Of a stretch of DNA of 42,790 nucleotides, positions 8,550-17,119 are shown piece after piece. The notes below the pieces were generated by a model. It was not told the origin of the DNA. It saw only the letters and a program-made list of their open reading frames with translations, and searched no databases. A program made the translations under genes and the position numbers. Position 1 is the first letter of the stretch. Each line of letters begins with the position of its first letter. Source of the DNA: Rhodocyclaceae bacterium (GTDB lineage: Bacteria; Pseudomonadota; Gammaproteobacteria; Burkholderiales; Rhodocyclaceae); the NCBI GenBank assembly GCA_028713915.1, contig JAQTNK010000037.1:1-42790 (forward strand), read 5' to 3'.

Positions 8550-9713
8550 TCAAGCCCGTTTCAGCAAGCGTCCGAGCCAGCCGCTGGCCGCCTCCTCGTG
8601 CGGCACGAGCGACTGCGCGAAATCGTCCAGGGCTTTGGTCACCGGATTGTTCTTCGCCATCTGCGCGATCGGCGTGCCGTGGTTGACCGATCCCGCCACG
8701 GCCGCATAGCTGTTGGGAATCGTCCGCAGGCCGCTGACGCCCAGCGTGCGTTCGACGTCGGCCGGCGTCAGCTCGCCGCTCTTCTCGAAGCGATTGATGA
8801 GCAGGCTGATCTTCTCGGACGCATAGCCGAGCGAGCGGAACACGGCAAGCAGGCGATTGGCGTCGCGCACGAAGGGCAAGGTCATTTGCAGCACCGGGAA
8901 GATGTGGTTCGCCTTGTCCAGCGCCCGCAGCGTGACGGCGTCGAGAATGCGGCCGACATCGACGATGACGAAGTCGTAGTGGGCGACGGCCAGGTTGAGC
9001 AGCGCATCGACGTGCTCCGGCCGCACCTCCATCGCCTGGCCAGGATCTTCGGGCGCCGCGAGCACGCCGTAGTTGGGCGTCACGTGCACCAGGCTCGCCG
9101 CCAGGAACGAGGAGTCCAGGCGCTGCACGTTGCGCGCCACGTCGGCCAGGTTGGTCGCCGGCTTGCGATCGTGCACATACAGCACGGCGTCGCCGAATTG
9201 CAGGTTGAAATCGATCAGCAGCACCTTCTTGCCGGCCGCCGCCAGCTGGTAGCCGAGATTCGTCGCCAGGAACGTCGCGCCGCTGCCGCCCTTGCAGGCG
9301 ATGAAGGCGAGCACCTCGCCCTGCGGTCGCGGTTGCGCCACCATGCGCAGCTTCAATTCCAGGCGCGCCACCGCCGCCCGCAGCGCATCGCGCGTCACCG
9401 GCGCCGGCAGCACCTCCTTGATCCCGGCGCGCATGGCGTTGATGAGGAACTCCGGCGTGTGCTGCGAGCACAGCATGACCACCATCATGCGCGGATAGTG
9501 CAGCGTCACGTATTCGAGCGGCCCCAGTTCGTCCACGTCGCGGCCCATGCCCTCGACGACGACCAGATGCGGCCGCTGCTGTTCGGCGACGCTGCGCAGC
9601 TTGCTCATGCCGCCTTCGACGAGGACGACGACGCGGTCGGCGGCGTCTTCGCGCAGGTAGTTGCCCATGGTCTCGAGGCTGCGGGCGCTGGGTGAAATGA
9701 CTGCGATTTTCAT
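8550..9713 (-). CDS. tadZ: TadZ/CpaE, MinD-like localisation ATPase
   Basis: The protein has 387 residues. Residues 1-115 form a receiver-like domain without a clear acceptor Asp (the VVVEGMGRD region), as is usual for CpaE/TadZ. Residues about 130-370 form a ParA/MinD domain with the deviant P-loop CKGGSGAT: the first Lys is kept and the usual second Lys is Ala. VLLIDFNLQFGD (switch-like) and DFVIVDVG follow. TadZ places the Tad machine at the cell pole in the families studied. It lies 56 nt before tadA. The AGGA ribosome site supports the start. Confidence 0.92.
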   Translation of the reverse strand: MKIAVISPSARSLETMGNYLREDAADRVVVLVEGGMSKLRSVAEQQRPHLVVVEGMGRDVDELGPLEYVTLHYPRMMVVMLCSQHTPEFLINAMRAGIKEVLPAPVTRDALRAAVARLELKLRMVAQPRPQGEVLAFIACKGGSGATFLATNLGYQLAAAGKKVLLIDFNLQFGDAVLYVHDRKPATNLADVARNVQRLDSSFLAASLVHVTPNYGVLAAPEDPGQAMEVRPEHVDALLNLAVAHYDFVIVDVGRILDAVTLRALDKANHIFPVLQMTLPFVRDANRLLAVFRSLGYASEKISLLINRFEKSGELTPADVERTLGVSGLRTIPNSYAAVAGSVNHGTPIAQMAKNNPVTKALDDFAQSLVPHEEAASGWLGRLLKRA

Positions 9714-9787
9714 GATCGATTCCTATCTAGTGCTGCATCCAAACAAGAAGTCGGCGACGACATCGAAGCCGCGCGTCATCAGTCGTT

Positions 9788-10360
9788 TCAACATGGGCTG
9801 GCGCTGGGCCTGAAGCCCAGGCTTTCCGCCGGCATCACGACCGTAGACGTCGGGATCGGAATGCCGAGCATCGAAAACAGCCCGACCATCGGCGAATAAT
9901 TGACGGGCACGCAGGCGCTGGTCTGGCCGCTGCCGGGCTGGCAGATCTGCGCCTGGACGAAACGGATGCAACTGCTGTTGCTGGGGTCCGACAGGCAAGT
10001 CGAAATATTCAGCGACGGGCAGGTGGTGCTGGTGTCGACCGGGTCCAGGTTGGCGTTCAGGTAGCTGATCGCCACCGAGGCGTCGGTGATTTCTCCGGCG
10101 GCCATGAGCGGTCCGGCGCTGGTGCGGAACACGGCGTTCCAGCGCACCGCATTCATGGCGGCGGTGTCGGTGAAATCGGTGATGGCGGCGTCGCGCGCGG
10201 CATGGCGCGTGACCTCCTGGACCGTATTCCACAGGTACATGGCGCGGCCGAGTTCCATGGCGCTCAGGAGCAGGGTGAAGAAGACCAGCGCCACCAGGCC
10301 GAATTCCACGGTCGCCACGCCGGCCTGCCGCGGCTGCCGCCTCGTCTTTGGCTTTTTCAT
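9788..10360 (-). CDS. TadE-like minor pilin / pseudopilin (first set)
   Basis: The protein has 190 residues and starts MKKPKTRRQPRQAG, chosen because GGAGGG lies just upstream; the longer open frame overlaps the preceding gene. Residues 14-40 carry GVATVEFGLVALVFFTLLL with the Gly-x4-Glu-like prepilin pattern and one membrane helix. The following VQEVTRHAARDAA segment matches TadE proteins. The C-terminal domain is Ser/Pro/Cys-rich with six Cys, probably periplasmic disulfides. It is the third member of the first TadG-TadE-TadE set. Confidence 0.84.
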   Translation of the reverse strand: MKKPKTRRQPRQAGVATVEFGLVALVFFTLLLSAMELGRAMYLWNTVQEVTRHAARDAAITDFTDTAAMNAVRWNAVFRTSAGPLMAAGEITDASVAISYLNANLDPVDTSTTCPSLNISTCLSDPSNSSCIRFVQAQICQPGSGQTSACVPVNYSPMVGLFSMLGIPIPTSTVVMPAESLGFRPSASPC

Positions 10361-10398
10361 GCGAGAACCCTCCAACATTCGACTCACTCGAGGACGTG

Positions 10399-10884
10399 CT
10401 AATTCATGTAGCGCATGGTGGTGGCGGGAGCCAGGGTGATGCTGCCGTAGCTGCCGCCGGCCACCGTCACGAAGGGAAACCAGTTGCCGGGCGTCACCTG
10501 GAAATTGGCGATGCCGACGCTGACATTCGTCGGCGCCGTGCCGGAGCAATCGACGCCGTCGCAGCTGACGGTGACGTTCGCCGCGGCCAGCGCCGGACTG
10601 AGGTTGTTGTCGGCGACGGCGGTCAGCACCAGGGTTCGCGCCGTCGCCGCGGCGGCAGCGGCCTTGGCGCTGTCCTGCATGTCCAGCCGCGATACCGACG
10701 ACATGTAGCGCGCCGCATTTCGCGTCGCCTTGTCGAGCGCGTTGTAGTACCAGAAGATGCGGCCGAACTCGACGATGCCGGCCGCCACCAGCAGCAGCAC
10801 GGTGACCACCAGCGCCATCTCGACGACGATGGCGCCGCTTTCGCGCCAGCGCGGGAATCGGGAAATGTTGTCGGAAGTTTTCAT
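10399..10884 (-). CDS. TadE-like minor pilin / pseudopilin (first set)
   Basis: The protein has 161 residues. GAIVVEMALVVTVLLLVAAG (about 17-37) is the TadE prepilin-like segment, with a Met where Phe/Tyr is usual after the conserved Glu. The DKATRNAARYMSS continuation follows. The start lies two bases after the stop of the upstream TadG-like gene, with no clear ribosome site of its own, so translation is probably coupled. Two Cys residues (in VSCDGVDCSG) lie in the predicted periplasmic part. Confidence 0.84.
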   Translation of the reverse strand: MKTSDNISRFPRWRESGAIVVEMALVVTVLLLVAAGIVEFGRIFWYYNALDKATRNAARYMSSVSRLDMQDSAKAAAAAATARTLVLTAVADNNLSPALAAANVTVSCDGVDCSGTAPTNVSVGIANFQVTPGNWFPFVTVAGGSYGSITLAPATTMRYMN

Positions 10885-10886
10885 GA

Positions 10887-12341
10887 TCAGTGGTAAAGCC
10901 TGATGTCCGCGGTCAGGTCGGCGTCCGGCACAAGGCCGGCAAATTCAGTGTCGATGGCCGACGGCGGACTTGCCTGAACTGTCATGAAGAACCGGCCGAT
11001 GCCCAGCACTTCGATGGTCGCGCACGAACCGGAACCGATAAGGGTGCTGCAGTCCACGATGGCGACATTGAGAACACGGCGATCGCGCACGCCGGGGCCG
11101 TTGGTTGCGGGTCCGCTGTACCACGTCATCCCGGCGGGATTCGAGGTCTGTTGATAGGGCTGTCCCCCGGCGGCCGGATACTTCGAGCCCTGCACGGTCG
11201 GCGTGGGTGCGGTAGTGGTCGGGTAAAGCGACGGCCAATTCGCCGTCGTGTAGAGCGTGTAGCCGCCGGCGGGCGGTATCGCGGCATACTGCACGGCGGT
11301 GCTGTAGCTCCACAGCACACCGTAGCTCGCCGCGTTCGGAACACTCGCACCTGGGATATCGTATTGCCCTTGGATGGTCTGCTGGGGCGTTGTGCTCATC
11401 CAGGTCGCTGATGCAGGCGGCGAGTACTGCCTGATGTTGGCATCGGGCGGCGCCGTCGCCGGTTTGCAGGCCGATCCGCCGCCGTAGAGATTAAAGCGCG
11501 AATTCAGTTCCTTCGCGACAGAGGCCGACATGCCCGTATTGACATAGATATATCCCGGGAGGGTGGTGATGATGGAGGCGGTGCCGCCGCACAGGTATGG
11601 GGCCACCTTGCTGGCACTTGAATTGGAGGGATTACAGGCACTTGTATTGCCAGGGCCGGGGGGAATGTCGACAGGATCGAGCAGGAATTTATTCGGAGAT
11701 CCGCCGAGGGGATTGATGTCGAGAATGTTGTAGCCGAGTCCGCGCCGGAATCCGAACTCCGTCAACTCGGATGGCAATCCCGCATGCGGCAACTGCCCGT
11801 ATTTTGTTGTCTCGATGGCGCAGACCGCCAGCGGCGCGATCCCCAGCTGGAAGCGCCCCGCCACCGCCGAGGCGGACGTCGTGAGCGGCGTCGCGTCGCC
11901 CGCCACGCGCATGAAATTGGCGACGGAACTGATGACCGACGTTTGCGTGCCCGTGTCGATCTTGATGAACAGCAGCCCCGTCGGCGCCGCCTGGGCGGCG
12001 GCCACCGACAACCAATTCGCGGGAGCGGCATCCGGGTTGTCGGCGAACTTGATGTTGGCATCGGTCAAGGCGAGCGACGAGGAAAAATTGTACTTGTTCG
12101 ACGCCGCCGTGGCCTTGGCGTTGGCCACTGCGGTATTGATGCCGTCCAGCTTTCCATTCAGCGCCTTGGCGCCGCTCAGCGCCGCGGCGTCCGCCATGTT
12201 CTGCAATTCCGACTTGAGGTCGTAGGCATGGGAAAGGTTGAGCGCCACGCCCATGAAGCCGAACAGCACCAGCGCAGCGAGCGCCGCCATGATGAGCACC
12301 GCACCTTTCTGCCTCTTCCGCGCCGGGCCTATTCGTCTCAT
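10887..12341 (-). CDS. TadG-like pilus assembly protein without a VWA domain
   Basis: The protein has 484 residues. The N-terminus RKRQKGAVLIMAALAALVLFGFMGVALN and the motif LKSELQNMADAAALSGAKAL are the TadG N-terminal signature: one membrane helix and a helical neck. Unlike the 1423-2862 gene, I see no MIDAS motif. The rest is a Ser/Thr/Asn/Pro/Tyr-rich domain with scattered Cys, presumably periplasmic. GGAG precedes the start. Base composition is less G+C-biased than in its neighbours, suggesting fast divergence of the exposed domain. It stands first in the first TadG-TadE-TadE set, 25 nt after the lipoprotein gene. Confidence 0.82.
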   Translation of the reverse strand: MRRIGPARKRQKGAVLIMAALAALVLFGFMGVALNLSHAYDLKSELQNMADAAALSGAKALNGKLDGINTAVANAKATAASNKYNFSSSLALTDANIKFADNPDAAPANWLSVAAAQAAPTGLLFIKIDTGTQTSVISSVANFMRVAGDATPLTTSASAVAGRFQLGIAPLAVCAIETTKYGQLPHAGLPSELTEFGFRRGLGYNILDINPLGGSPNKFLLDPVDIPPGPGNTSACNPSNSSASKVAPYLCGGTASIITTLPGYIYVNTGMSASVAKELNSRFNLYGGGSACKPATAPPDANIRQYSPPASATWMSTTPQQTIQGQYDIPGASVPNAASYGVLWSYSTAVQYAAIPPAGGYTLYTTANWPSLYPTTTAPTPTVQGSKYPAAGGQPYQQTSNPAGMTWYSGPATNGPGVRDRRVLNVAIVDCSTLIGSGSCATIEVLGIGRFFMTVQASPPSAIDTEFAGLVPDADLTADIRLYH

Positions 12342-12366
12342 GTCGATCTCCGCAAAAGTCGTGGAC

Positions 12367-12651
12367 CTAGTTGCCGCCGCCGACGACGCCGCCGATGTTG
12401 ATGACGTTGGTCACCGGCGGCGGCGTCTTGAAGGAGTCGTGGTAGCGCCCGATCGCCTCGTTGGCGGCGACGCCGTCGAGTCCGGCGACGGGATCGGCAT
12501 CGAGGCTGGCATCGGGGTGCAGGGTCTGTGCCGCGCGCGCCTCGCGCACCGAGTCGCCGAAGCTCTCGTCGAGCATCGGCGTCGGCGATGCGCAGCCGGC
12601 CAGCCCCAACACCAGCGCCAGGCAAAGAATACTGAGTGCATTCTTGTTCAT
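12367..12651 (-). CDS. Small lipoprotein of the tad operon
   Basis: The protein has 94 residues. MNKNALSILCLALVLGLAGCAS is a lipoprotein signal with lipobox LAGC, so Cys20 would be lipidated. The mature part is acidic and ends in a Gly/Val/Asn tail. Position after the secretin suggests a pilotin- or RcpB-like helper of the outer-membrane secretin, but no family match is recognised. GGAGAG precedes this start. An in-frame ATG at 12759 overlaps the secretin stop as ATGA with GGAG in front, which would add 36 residues before the signal peptide. I prefer the shorter form because a signal peptide buried 36 residues in would be unusual. Confidence 0.75.
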   Translation of the reverse strand: MNKNALSILCLALVLGLAGCASPTPMLDESFGDSVREARAAQTLHPDASLDADPVAGLDGVAANEAIGRYHDSFKTPPPVTNVINIGGVVGGGN

Positions 12652-12755
12652 GGTTTCTCTCCGCTTGCTAGATTTCGACTCCGGCGCCGCGGCAACGTAG
12701 CGCTGCTGCGACTGCGTGAACATCCGTTCGGTCATGTCCTTCAATGCGGTCCGGT

Positions 12756-14831
12756 TCATGGCATCGCTCCATAGTCATTCATCATTTCCTCGGTAACCTT
12801 GTCGGCAGCCTCGGTGGCCGCAGGCATTGCCGCGGGCGCCGCCGCGGGCACGGCCACGGCCACTGCCGTCGGCTGCGCCGCGGCGGCCGCTTCGCGCGCT
12901 TCCAGCTTGGCCACCGTCTGCGCTTCCATGCTGCGCGACACCTTCAGCGGCGCCGGCGGTGCCGCGACGGCCGGCTTCGCCGGCAGCGCCTTCATGGACG
13001 TGCCGTCGGCATCCGCGGCGGCAGGGTCCGCCGGCTGTGGCTTGGCGGGCGCCGTGCCGCCGGCGGACGCGACCGCCGCAACAGGCGCGTTGGGCCTGGC
13101 GACCGCCGCGGCCTTTTCGGGCGCGGCGCCGAGCGGCGGTTGGCCGCCGCCGGCCGGCTTGGGGTCGCTGGCCTTGGCGTCATTCGCCTTGGCATCGCTG
13201 GCCTTGGCATCGTTGGCCTTGGCGTCGGCGGGCTGGGGCGTTGCCGGCTGGGCATCGGCGGCCGGCGGCAGCGCCTTGGCGGGGGTCGCGTCGCCGGCAT
13301 CCGAAAGCGGAGCGCCCGCCTTGCGCGGCTTGCCGGTGGCCGGGCCGGCGCTGCCTTCGAGCTTGCCGCCGATGAGGAACTCGCCGCGCGTCGGTTCGCT
13401 GAAGTGGTCGGTCGGCAGCGCGTAATTCGCCGGCAGCGGCTTCACCAGGCGCGGCGTGATGATGAACAGCAGTTCGGTCATGTCGCGCTGGAACTCGCTG
13501 CTGCGGAACAATGCGCCCAGCACCGGCACGTCGCCGAGCCCCGGGAAGCGCTTGACCGACTCGGTGAGGTTGTTCTTGATCAGGCCGGCGATGGCGAAGC
13601 TCTGGCCGTCGCGCAATTGCACCGTGGTGTCGGCGCGGCGCGTCGTCATCGAAGGCAGCACCGCAGTGATGCCGCCGACAGTGGTGAACGGCGATCCCGT
13701 CTGCGACAGCTCGGACACCTCCGAGGCGACCTTGAGGTTGATGCGATCGCCTTCGAGCACCGTCGGCAGGAATTTCAGCCCGACGCCGAATTCCTTCTCT
13801 TCGAGCGTGATCGTGGTGCCGCCGAGGCCGCCGTTGTTGCTCTGCGCCACGGGGATGAAGATCTTGCCGCCGGAGAGGAAGCTCGCCTGCTGGCCGCTGA
13901 TGGCCATGAGGTTCGGCTCGGCGAGCACGCGCACCACGCCGTCATCCTTCTCGCCGTTGATCTGCCAGTTGCCCTTGCCGGTCTTCAGCGCTTGCAGGAA
14001 GCCGGTGCCGTCGGTGAGGAAGCTGGACGCAAGCGAGTACTGCCAGCCGCTGCCGCCGCTGGTCGCCGCCACGCTCGAGCCGAGCTTGTCGAGCAGGGTC
14101 TTCGACACTTCGGCCACCTTCACCTCCAGCATCACCTGGTTGGCGGCGGTGGCGCGCAGCATGTTGACCAGGCGCTTTTCCGGCGCATAGGCCGCCGCCA
14201 GCGTCATCGCCCGCTCCACCTTGACGGCATCGCCGACTTCGCCGCTGAGGATCAGCGAGTCCTCGGCGGCGGCGACCTTGATGTTCTTCTCGTCGGGCAT
14301 GAGCTGCGCGAACTTGGCCTGCAGCGAGCTCGAGTCCATGGTCACGGCAATGTCCATGACCGTGCATTTGTCGGCCTGGTCCTGCACGATGAGGTTCATG
14401 GAGCCGACGCGCTTGCCGAGCAGGTAGAGCTCGTTGGGGCTCAGCAGCATGACGTCGACTTCGGCGACGCCGGTCTTGAGATTGGCCGCCGTGGGCGCCA
14501 TGGGCGCCGGCGGCGGCGCATCCTTCATGCCGCCATCGAAGGGCTTGCCGGCATGGCCCGAACCGGTGCCGCCGACGACGAGGCGCACCGCCGGGGACGA
14601 CAGCCTGACCAGCGCGGACTTGCCGAGCGTAATCGTCGTCGGCGGCGCGATGCTGGTGCTGCTGCACGGCGCCAGCGGGGCGCCGGCGGCCAGCGGCCGG
14701 GTCGCCGTCTTGGGGGCCGCCTGCGCGAGCGGTGCGGCCAGGGGTTGGAATACTCCGCACAGCAGCGATGCCGCCAGGATCGATGCCAGCCGCTGCGGAA
14801 TCAGGCCAGCCAGTTTCATTTGTTTGGACAT
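12756..14831 (-). CDS. rcpA: RcpA/CpaC secretin of the Tad system, with long C-terminal tail
   Basis: The protein has 691 residues. The start MSKQMKLAGLIPQRL is preceded by GGAAGGG, and a signal peptide runs to about AQAA. Residues about 90-230 hold the CpaC N-domain and a BON-like segment (LILSGEVGDAVKVE). The secretin core follows, with RVLAEPNLMAISGQQASFL, GVGLKFLPTVL, LRDGQSFAIAGL and the terminal PVLGALFRS and ELLFIITPRLV motifs. It forms the outer-membrane pore for the Flp pilus. Family members usually end soon after that last motif. This one carries roughly 200 further residues rich in Ala, Pro, Lys and Asp, including a four-unit 15-nt repeat (13165-13224). Its stop overlaps a possible ATG of the next frame. 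Confidence 0.93.
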   Translation of the reverse strand: MSKQMKLAGLIPQRLASILAASLLCGVFQPLAAPLAQAAPKTATRPLAAGAPLAPCSSTSIAPPTTITLGKSALVRLSSPAVRLVVGGTGSGHAGKPFDGGMKDAPPPAPMAPTAANLKTGVAEVDVMLLSPNELYLLGKRVGSMNLIVQDQADKCTVMDIAVTMDSSSLQAKFAQLMPDEKNIKVAAAEDSLILSGEVGDAVKVERAMTLAAAYAPEKRLVNMLRATAANQVMLEVKVAEVSKTLLDKLGSSVAATSGGSGWQYSLASSFLTDGTGFLQALKTGKGNWQINGEKDDGVVRVLAEPNLMAISGQQASFLSGGKIFIPVAQSNNGGLGGTTITLEEKEFGVGLKFLPTVLEGDRINLKVASEVSELSQTGSPFTTVGGITAVLPSMTTRRADTTVQLRDGQSFAIAGLIKNNLTESVKRFPGLGDVPVLGALFRSSEFQRDMTELLFIITPRLVKPLPANYALPTDHFSEPTRGEFLIGGKLEGSAGPATGKPRKAGAPLSDAGDATPAKALPPAADAQPATPQPADAKANDAKASDAKANDAKASDPKPAGGGQPPLGAAPEKAAAVARPNAPVAAVASAGGTAPAKPQPADPAAADADGTSMKALPAKPAVAAPPAPLKVSRSMEAQTVAKLEAREAAAAAQPTAVAVAVPAAAPAAMPAATEAADKVTEEMMNDYGAMP
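13165..13224 (-). repeat. Four 15-nt tandem repeats in the secretin tail
   Basis: Four in-frame 15-nt units encode alternating A-S/N-D-A-K pentapeptides. Units start at 13165, 13180, 13195 and 13210 and differ at only a few bases. They lie in the disordered, Ala/Pro/Lys-rich C-terminal extension of the secretin. Confidence 0.85.
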
Positions 14832-14875
14832 GTTGAGCCCTTCCGAAATATGCCGATGGGACCGAGAGCGGAACG

Positions 14876-15718
14876 TCAGAAGCACTCGGTTGTCATGATG
14901 CCGTCCTTGATCACCTCGACGCAGGCGCGACGGGGATTGGTCATTGCCACCGCCGCCCGATGCACCGGCGCCGGCCGCGGCGCGGCGGCCTTGGGCGCTT
15001 CGCTGGCGGGCGCTTCGCCGCCGACGAGCAACTGCCGCTTGGTGATGCCGGCGGTATCGACGGAGCGATTGTCGACCTGGTTGCGCAGCACCAGCGACAG
15101 CGTGCCGACGCTGCGGGCGAGATCGAGTTTTTCCGCTTCGCCGGGAGTCACTTCCAGCGTCACCGCGCTGACCACCTTGGGCTTGGTCTCGTCGCGATTT
15201 GCTTCCTGCGCCACCGCCAGCACCAGGATGTGCTCGAGGACGATCTTGGAGATCTGCTTGCCGTCGCTGCCGGCGGCATCCTGCTGCGTGCTGACGACGA
15301 CGTCGACATAGTTGCCGGGCAAGGCGAAGCCGGCGACGCCGATGACGTCGTTTACCCGCACCGTCATGGCGCGGTTGCCTTCCTTGATCACCGCCGACAG
15401 GCCGCCCTTGGTGCCGATGGGCGCGAGCTTGGAATCGAGGATGGCCTCGCCGCGCAGGACGCTGGTCTTGACGACGCGGTCGTTCAGCTCCTCGACGCTG
15501 CTGAAGCTGCCGTCCGGCACCTGGCCGCTCGGCCACGGCACCAGCTTGGCCATCTGCGGATTGAGGCGGCTGCCCAGTTCGATGTCGGTGGCGGCCACCA
15601 CCACCTGCTTGCTCGCCGTATCGCCCTTCTGCTGCACCCAGGCCGCCGCCATGACCGCGGCGCCGAGGCCGATGACGAGTGACAGCACCAGCATCGCCGT
15701 GGCTCGAATGTTTCTCAT
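14876..15718 (-). CDS. rcpC: RcpC/CpaB, Flp pilus assembly protein with SAF domain
   Basis: The protein has 280 residues. MRNIRATAMLVLSLVIGLGAAVMAAAWV is a signal anchor, preceded by AAGGAG. Residues about 38-100 form a SAF domain (VVVAATDIELGSRLNPQM and LRGEAILDSKL), followed by the RcpC-type domain with GFALPGNYVDVVV. CpaB/RcpC is a periplasmic or outer-membrane-associated partner of the secretin. It lies 44 nt before the secretin gene. The longer open frame upstream overlaps the ATPase gene and is rejected. Two Cys near the C-terminus (RRACVEV, TTECF) are unusual. Confidence 0.92.
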   Translation of the reverse strand: MRNIRATAMLVLSLVIGLGAAVMAAAWVQQKGDTASKQVVVAATDIELGSRLNPQMAKLVPWPSGQVPDGSFSSVEELNDRVVKTSVLRGEAILDSKLAPIGTKGGLSAVIKEGNRAMTVRVNDVIGVAGFALPGNYVDVVVSTQQDAAGSDGKQISKIVLEHILVLAVAQEANRDETKPKVVSAVTLEVTPGEAEKLDLARSVGTLSLVLRNQVDNRSVDTAGITKRQLLVGGEAPASEAPKAAAPRPAPVHRAAVAMTNPRRACVEVIKDGIMTTECF

Positions 15719-15792
15719 GTCATTTCTCCTTTTCCGAAATCGTGGATCACCGAGGCGCGAACGCCGGCTTGGCAGCCGCTTCGCTCCAGCTC

Positions 15793-17097
15793 TTACTCGC
15801 GTGCGAAATAGTTCTCCCAGGCCCAGCCGAGGAGTTCGGGCGACATCTGCGGGTCGATGCCGTGAAAGCCGGCGTAATCGCAAACCTGACAAAGAAGGTC
15901 GCGCGGCTGGCAGGCCAGCAGCGGCCGCGACTCCGCCTCGTGCCGACGCAGCAGATAGTCCAGCCCCGCTTCGTCGTAAGGCACCCGCAGTTCCGCGCAG
16001 ACCTGCTGCAGGATCGCGCGATAGTCCGCGACGCTCAGCGGCCCGACGAAGATCTTGTAGCCAAGCCGCCGCAGGAAGGCATCGTCGGCCAGCTGCGAGG
16101 GCCGCAAGTTGCTGGAGAAGACGACGATGACGTCGAACGGCACCCGGAACTTCTGGCCGGTGTGCAGCGACAGGTAATCGATGCGCCGGTCGAGCGCGAC
16201 GATCCAGCGGTTCATCAACGCCTGCGCGGCGACCAGCTGGCGCCCGAGGTCGTCGAGGATGAACAGGCCGTTGTTGGCCTTGAGCTGCTGCGGCGCATGG
16301 TAGAAGCGCGTCTGCGGGTCGAACTCCAGGTCGACCATCGCCATGGTCAGCTCGGCGCCGCTCATGACCACCGGGCGGCGGCAGAGTATCCAGCGCGCGT
16401 CGGCAATCTGGCCCAGGTCGAATTCCGTCGCGCCGCCTTGCGCCGGCCGCACCGGCTCGTGCACCAGCGGATCGAAGACCTGGATCACTTCGTCGTTGAC
16501 CAGCAGCGCATGCGGCACCGCGACGGCGCCGGACAACAGGCCGACGAGGCGCTCGGCGGTATAAGTCTTGCCGCTGCCGGACGGGCCATAGACGAAAATC
16601 GTGCGGCTGGAATTCATGGCGGCGCCGAATTGATTGAGCAGCCCGTCATCGATGACGATGCCGTCGAAGGCGCGCTGCAGGCGTTCGCGCGTCACTCCCA
16701 TGCGCGCCACGGACTGGCCTTCCACCTGTTTGACATAACTTTGCAGGCTCACCGGGGCGACGCCGGTATATTTGCTGCGACGCATGAAATCCTCGGCGCG
16801 CGTGCGTCCGAGCGCGGTCAGCGTGTAGTGCGTGGCGCCCTCGGTTTCGCCGCGGCACGTGACCTCGCACAGCTTTTCAGCGCGCAGGAAGCCGAGCACC
16901 GGCGTCAGCACGCCGCGCGCCAGTCCGATGCGGCTGACCAGGTCGGCGAGCCGCAACTGGCCGTGCACATACAAGGTCTTCACCGTCAGCTCGACCAGGA
17001 AGGCGAAAGGCAGATCGGCTTCTTCGAGCGCGCGCGGTGCCGGCGGCAGGATCGCAGCCGGAGGCTCGGCGACGTGGAGGGTGGTGGCGGCAATCAT
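15793..17097 (-). CDS. AAA+ ATPase with N-terminal winged-helix-like domain
   Basis: The protein has 434 residues and no signal or membrane segment. Residues about 28-105 look like a winged helix (LTVKTLYVHGQLRLADLVSRIG, then LRAEKLCEVT and YTLTALGRTRAEDF). The AAA+ core has Walker A GPSGSGKT (171-178), Walker B LFILDDLGR (278-286), a sensor-1 Asn in VVFSSN (330), a candidate arginine finger in FLRRLGYK and a QPRDL sensor-2 region. It lies between the prepilin peptidase and cpaB, co-oriented with short gaps, so it is probably part of the tad operon. It is distinct from TadA and TadZ and not part of the canonical Tad set. It could be a regulator or a remodelling factor; I cannot assign the function. 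Confidence 0.85.
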   Translation of the reverse strand: MIAATTLHVAEPPAAILPPAPRALEEADLPFAFLVELTVKTLYVHGQLRLADLVSRIGLARGVLTPVLGFLRAEKLCEVTCRGETEGATHYTLTALGRTRAEDFMRRSKYTGVAPVSLQSYVKQVEGQSVARMGVTRERLQRAFDGIVIDDGLLNQFGAAMNSSRTIFVYGPSGSGKTYTAERLVGLLSGAVAVPHALLVNDEVIQVFDPLVHEPVRPAQGGATEFDLGQIADARWILCRRPVVMSGAELTMAMVDLEFDPQTRFYHAPQQLKANNGLFILDDLGRQLVAAQALMNRWIVALDRRIDYLSLHTGQKFRVPFDVIVVFSSNLRPSQLADDAFLRRLGYKIFVGPLSVADYRAILQQVCAELRVPYDEAGLDYLLRRHEAESRPLLACQPRDLLCQVCDYAGFHGIDPQMSPELLGWAWENYFARE

Positions 17098-17119
17098 GTT
17101 GGCAGGCTCCTGAATATGG

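Noticed and set aside
13165-13224. CRISPR-like repeat
   Set aside because: The 15-nt units are contiguous, in frame and coding; there are no spacers.
12744-15311. An 855-codon plus-strand open frame across the secretin and cpaB
   Set aside because: It is a shadow of the minus-strand secretin, which has a signal peptide and all secretin motifs.
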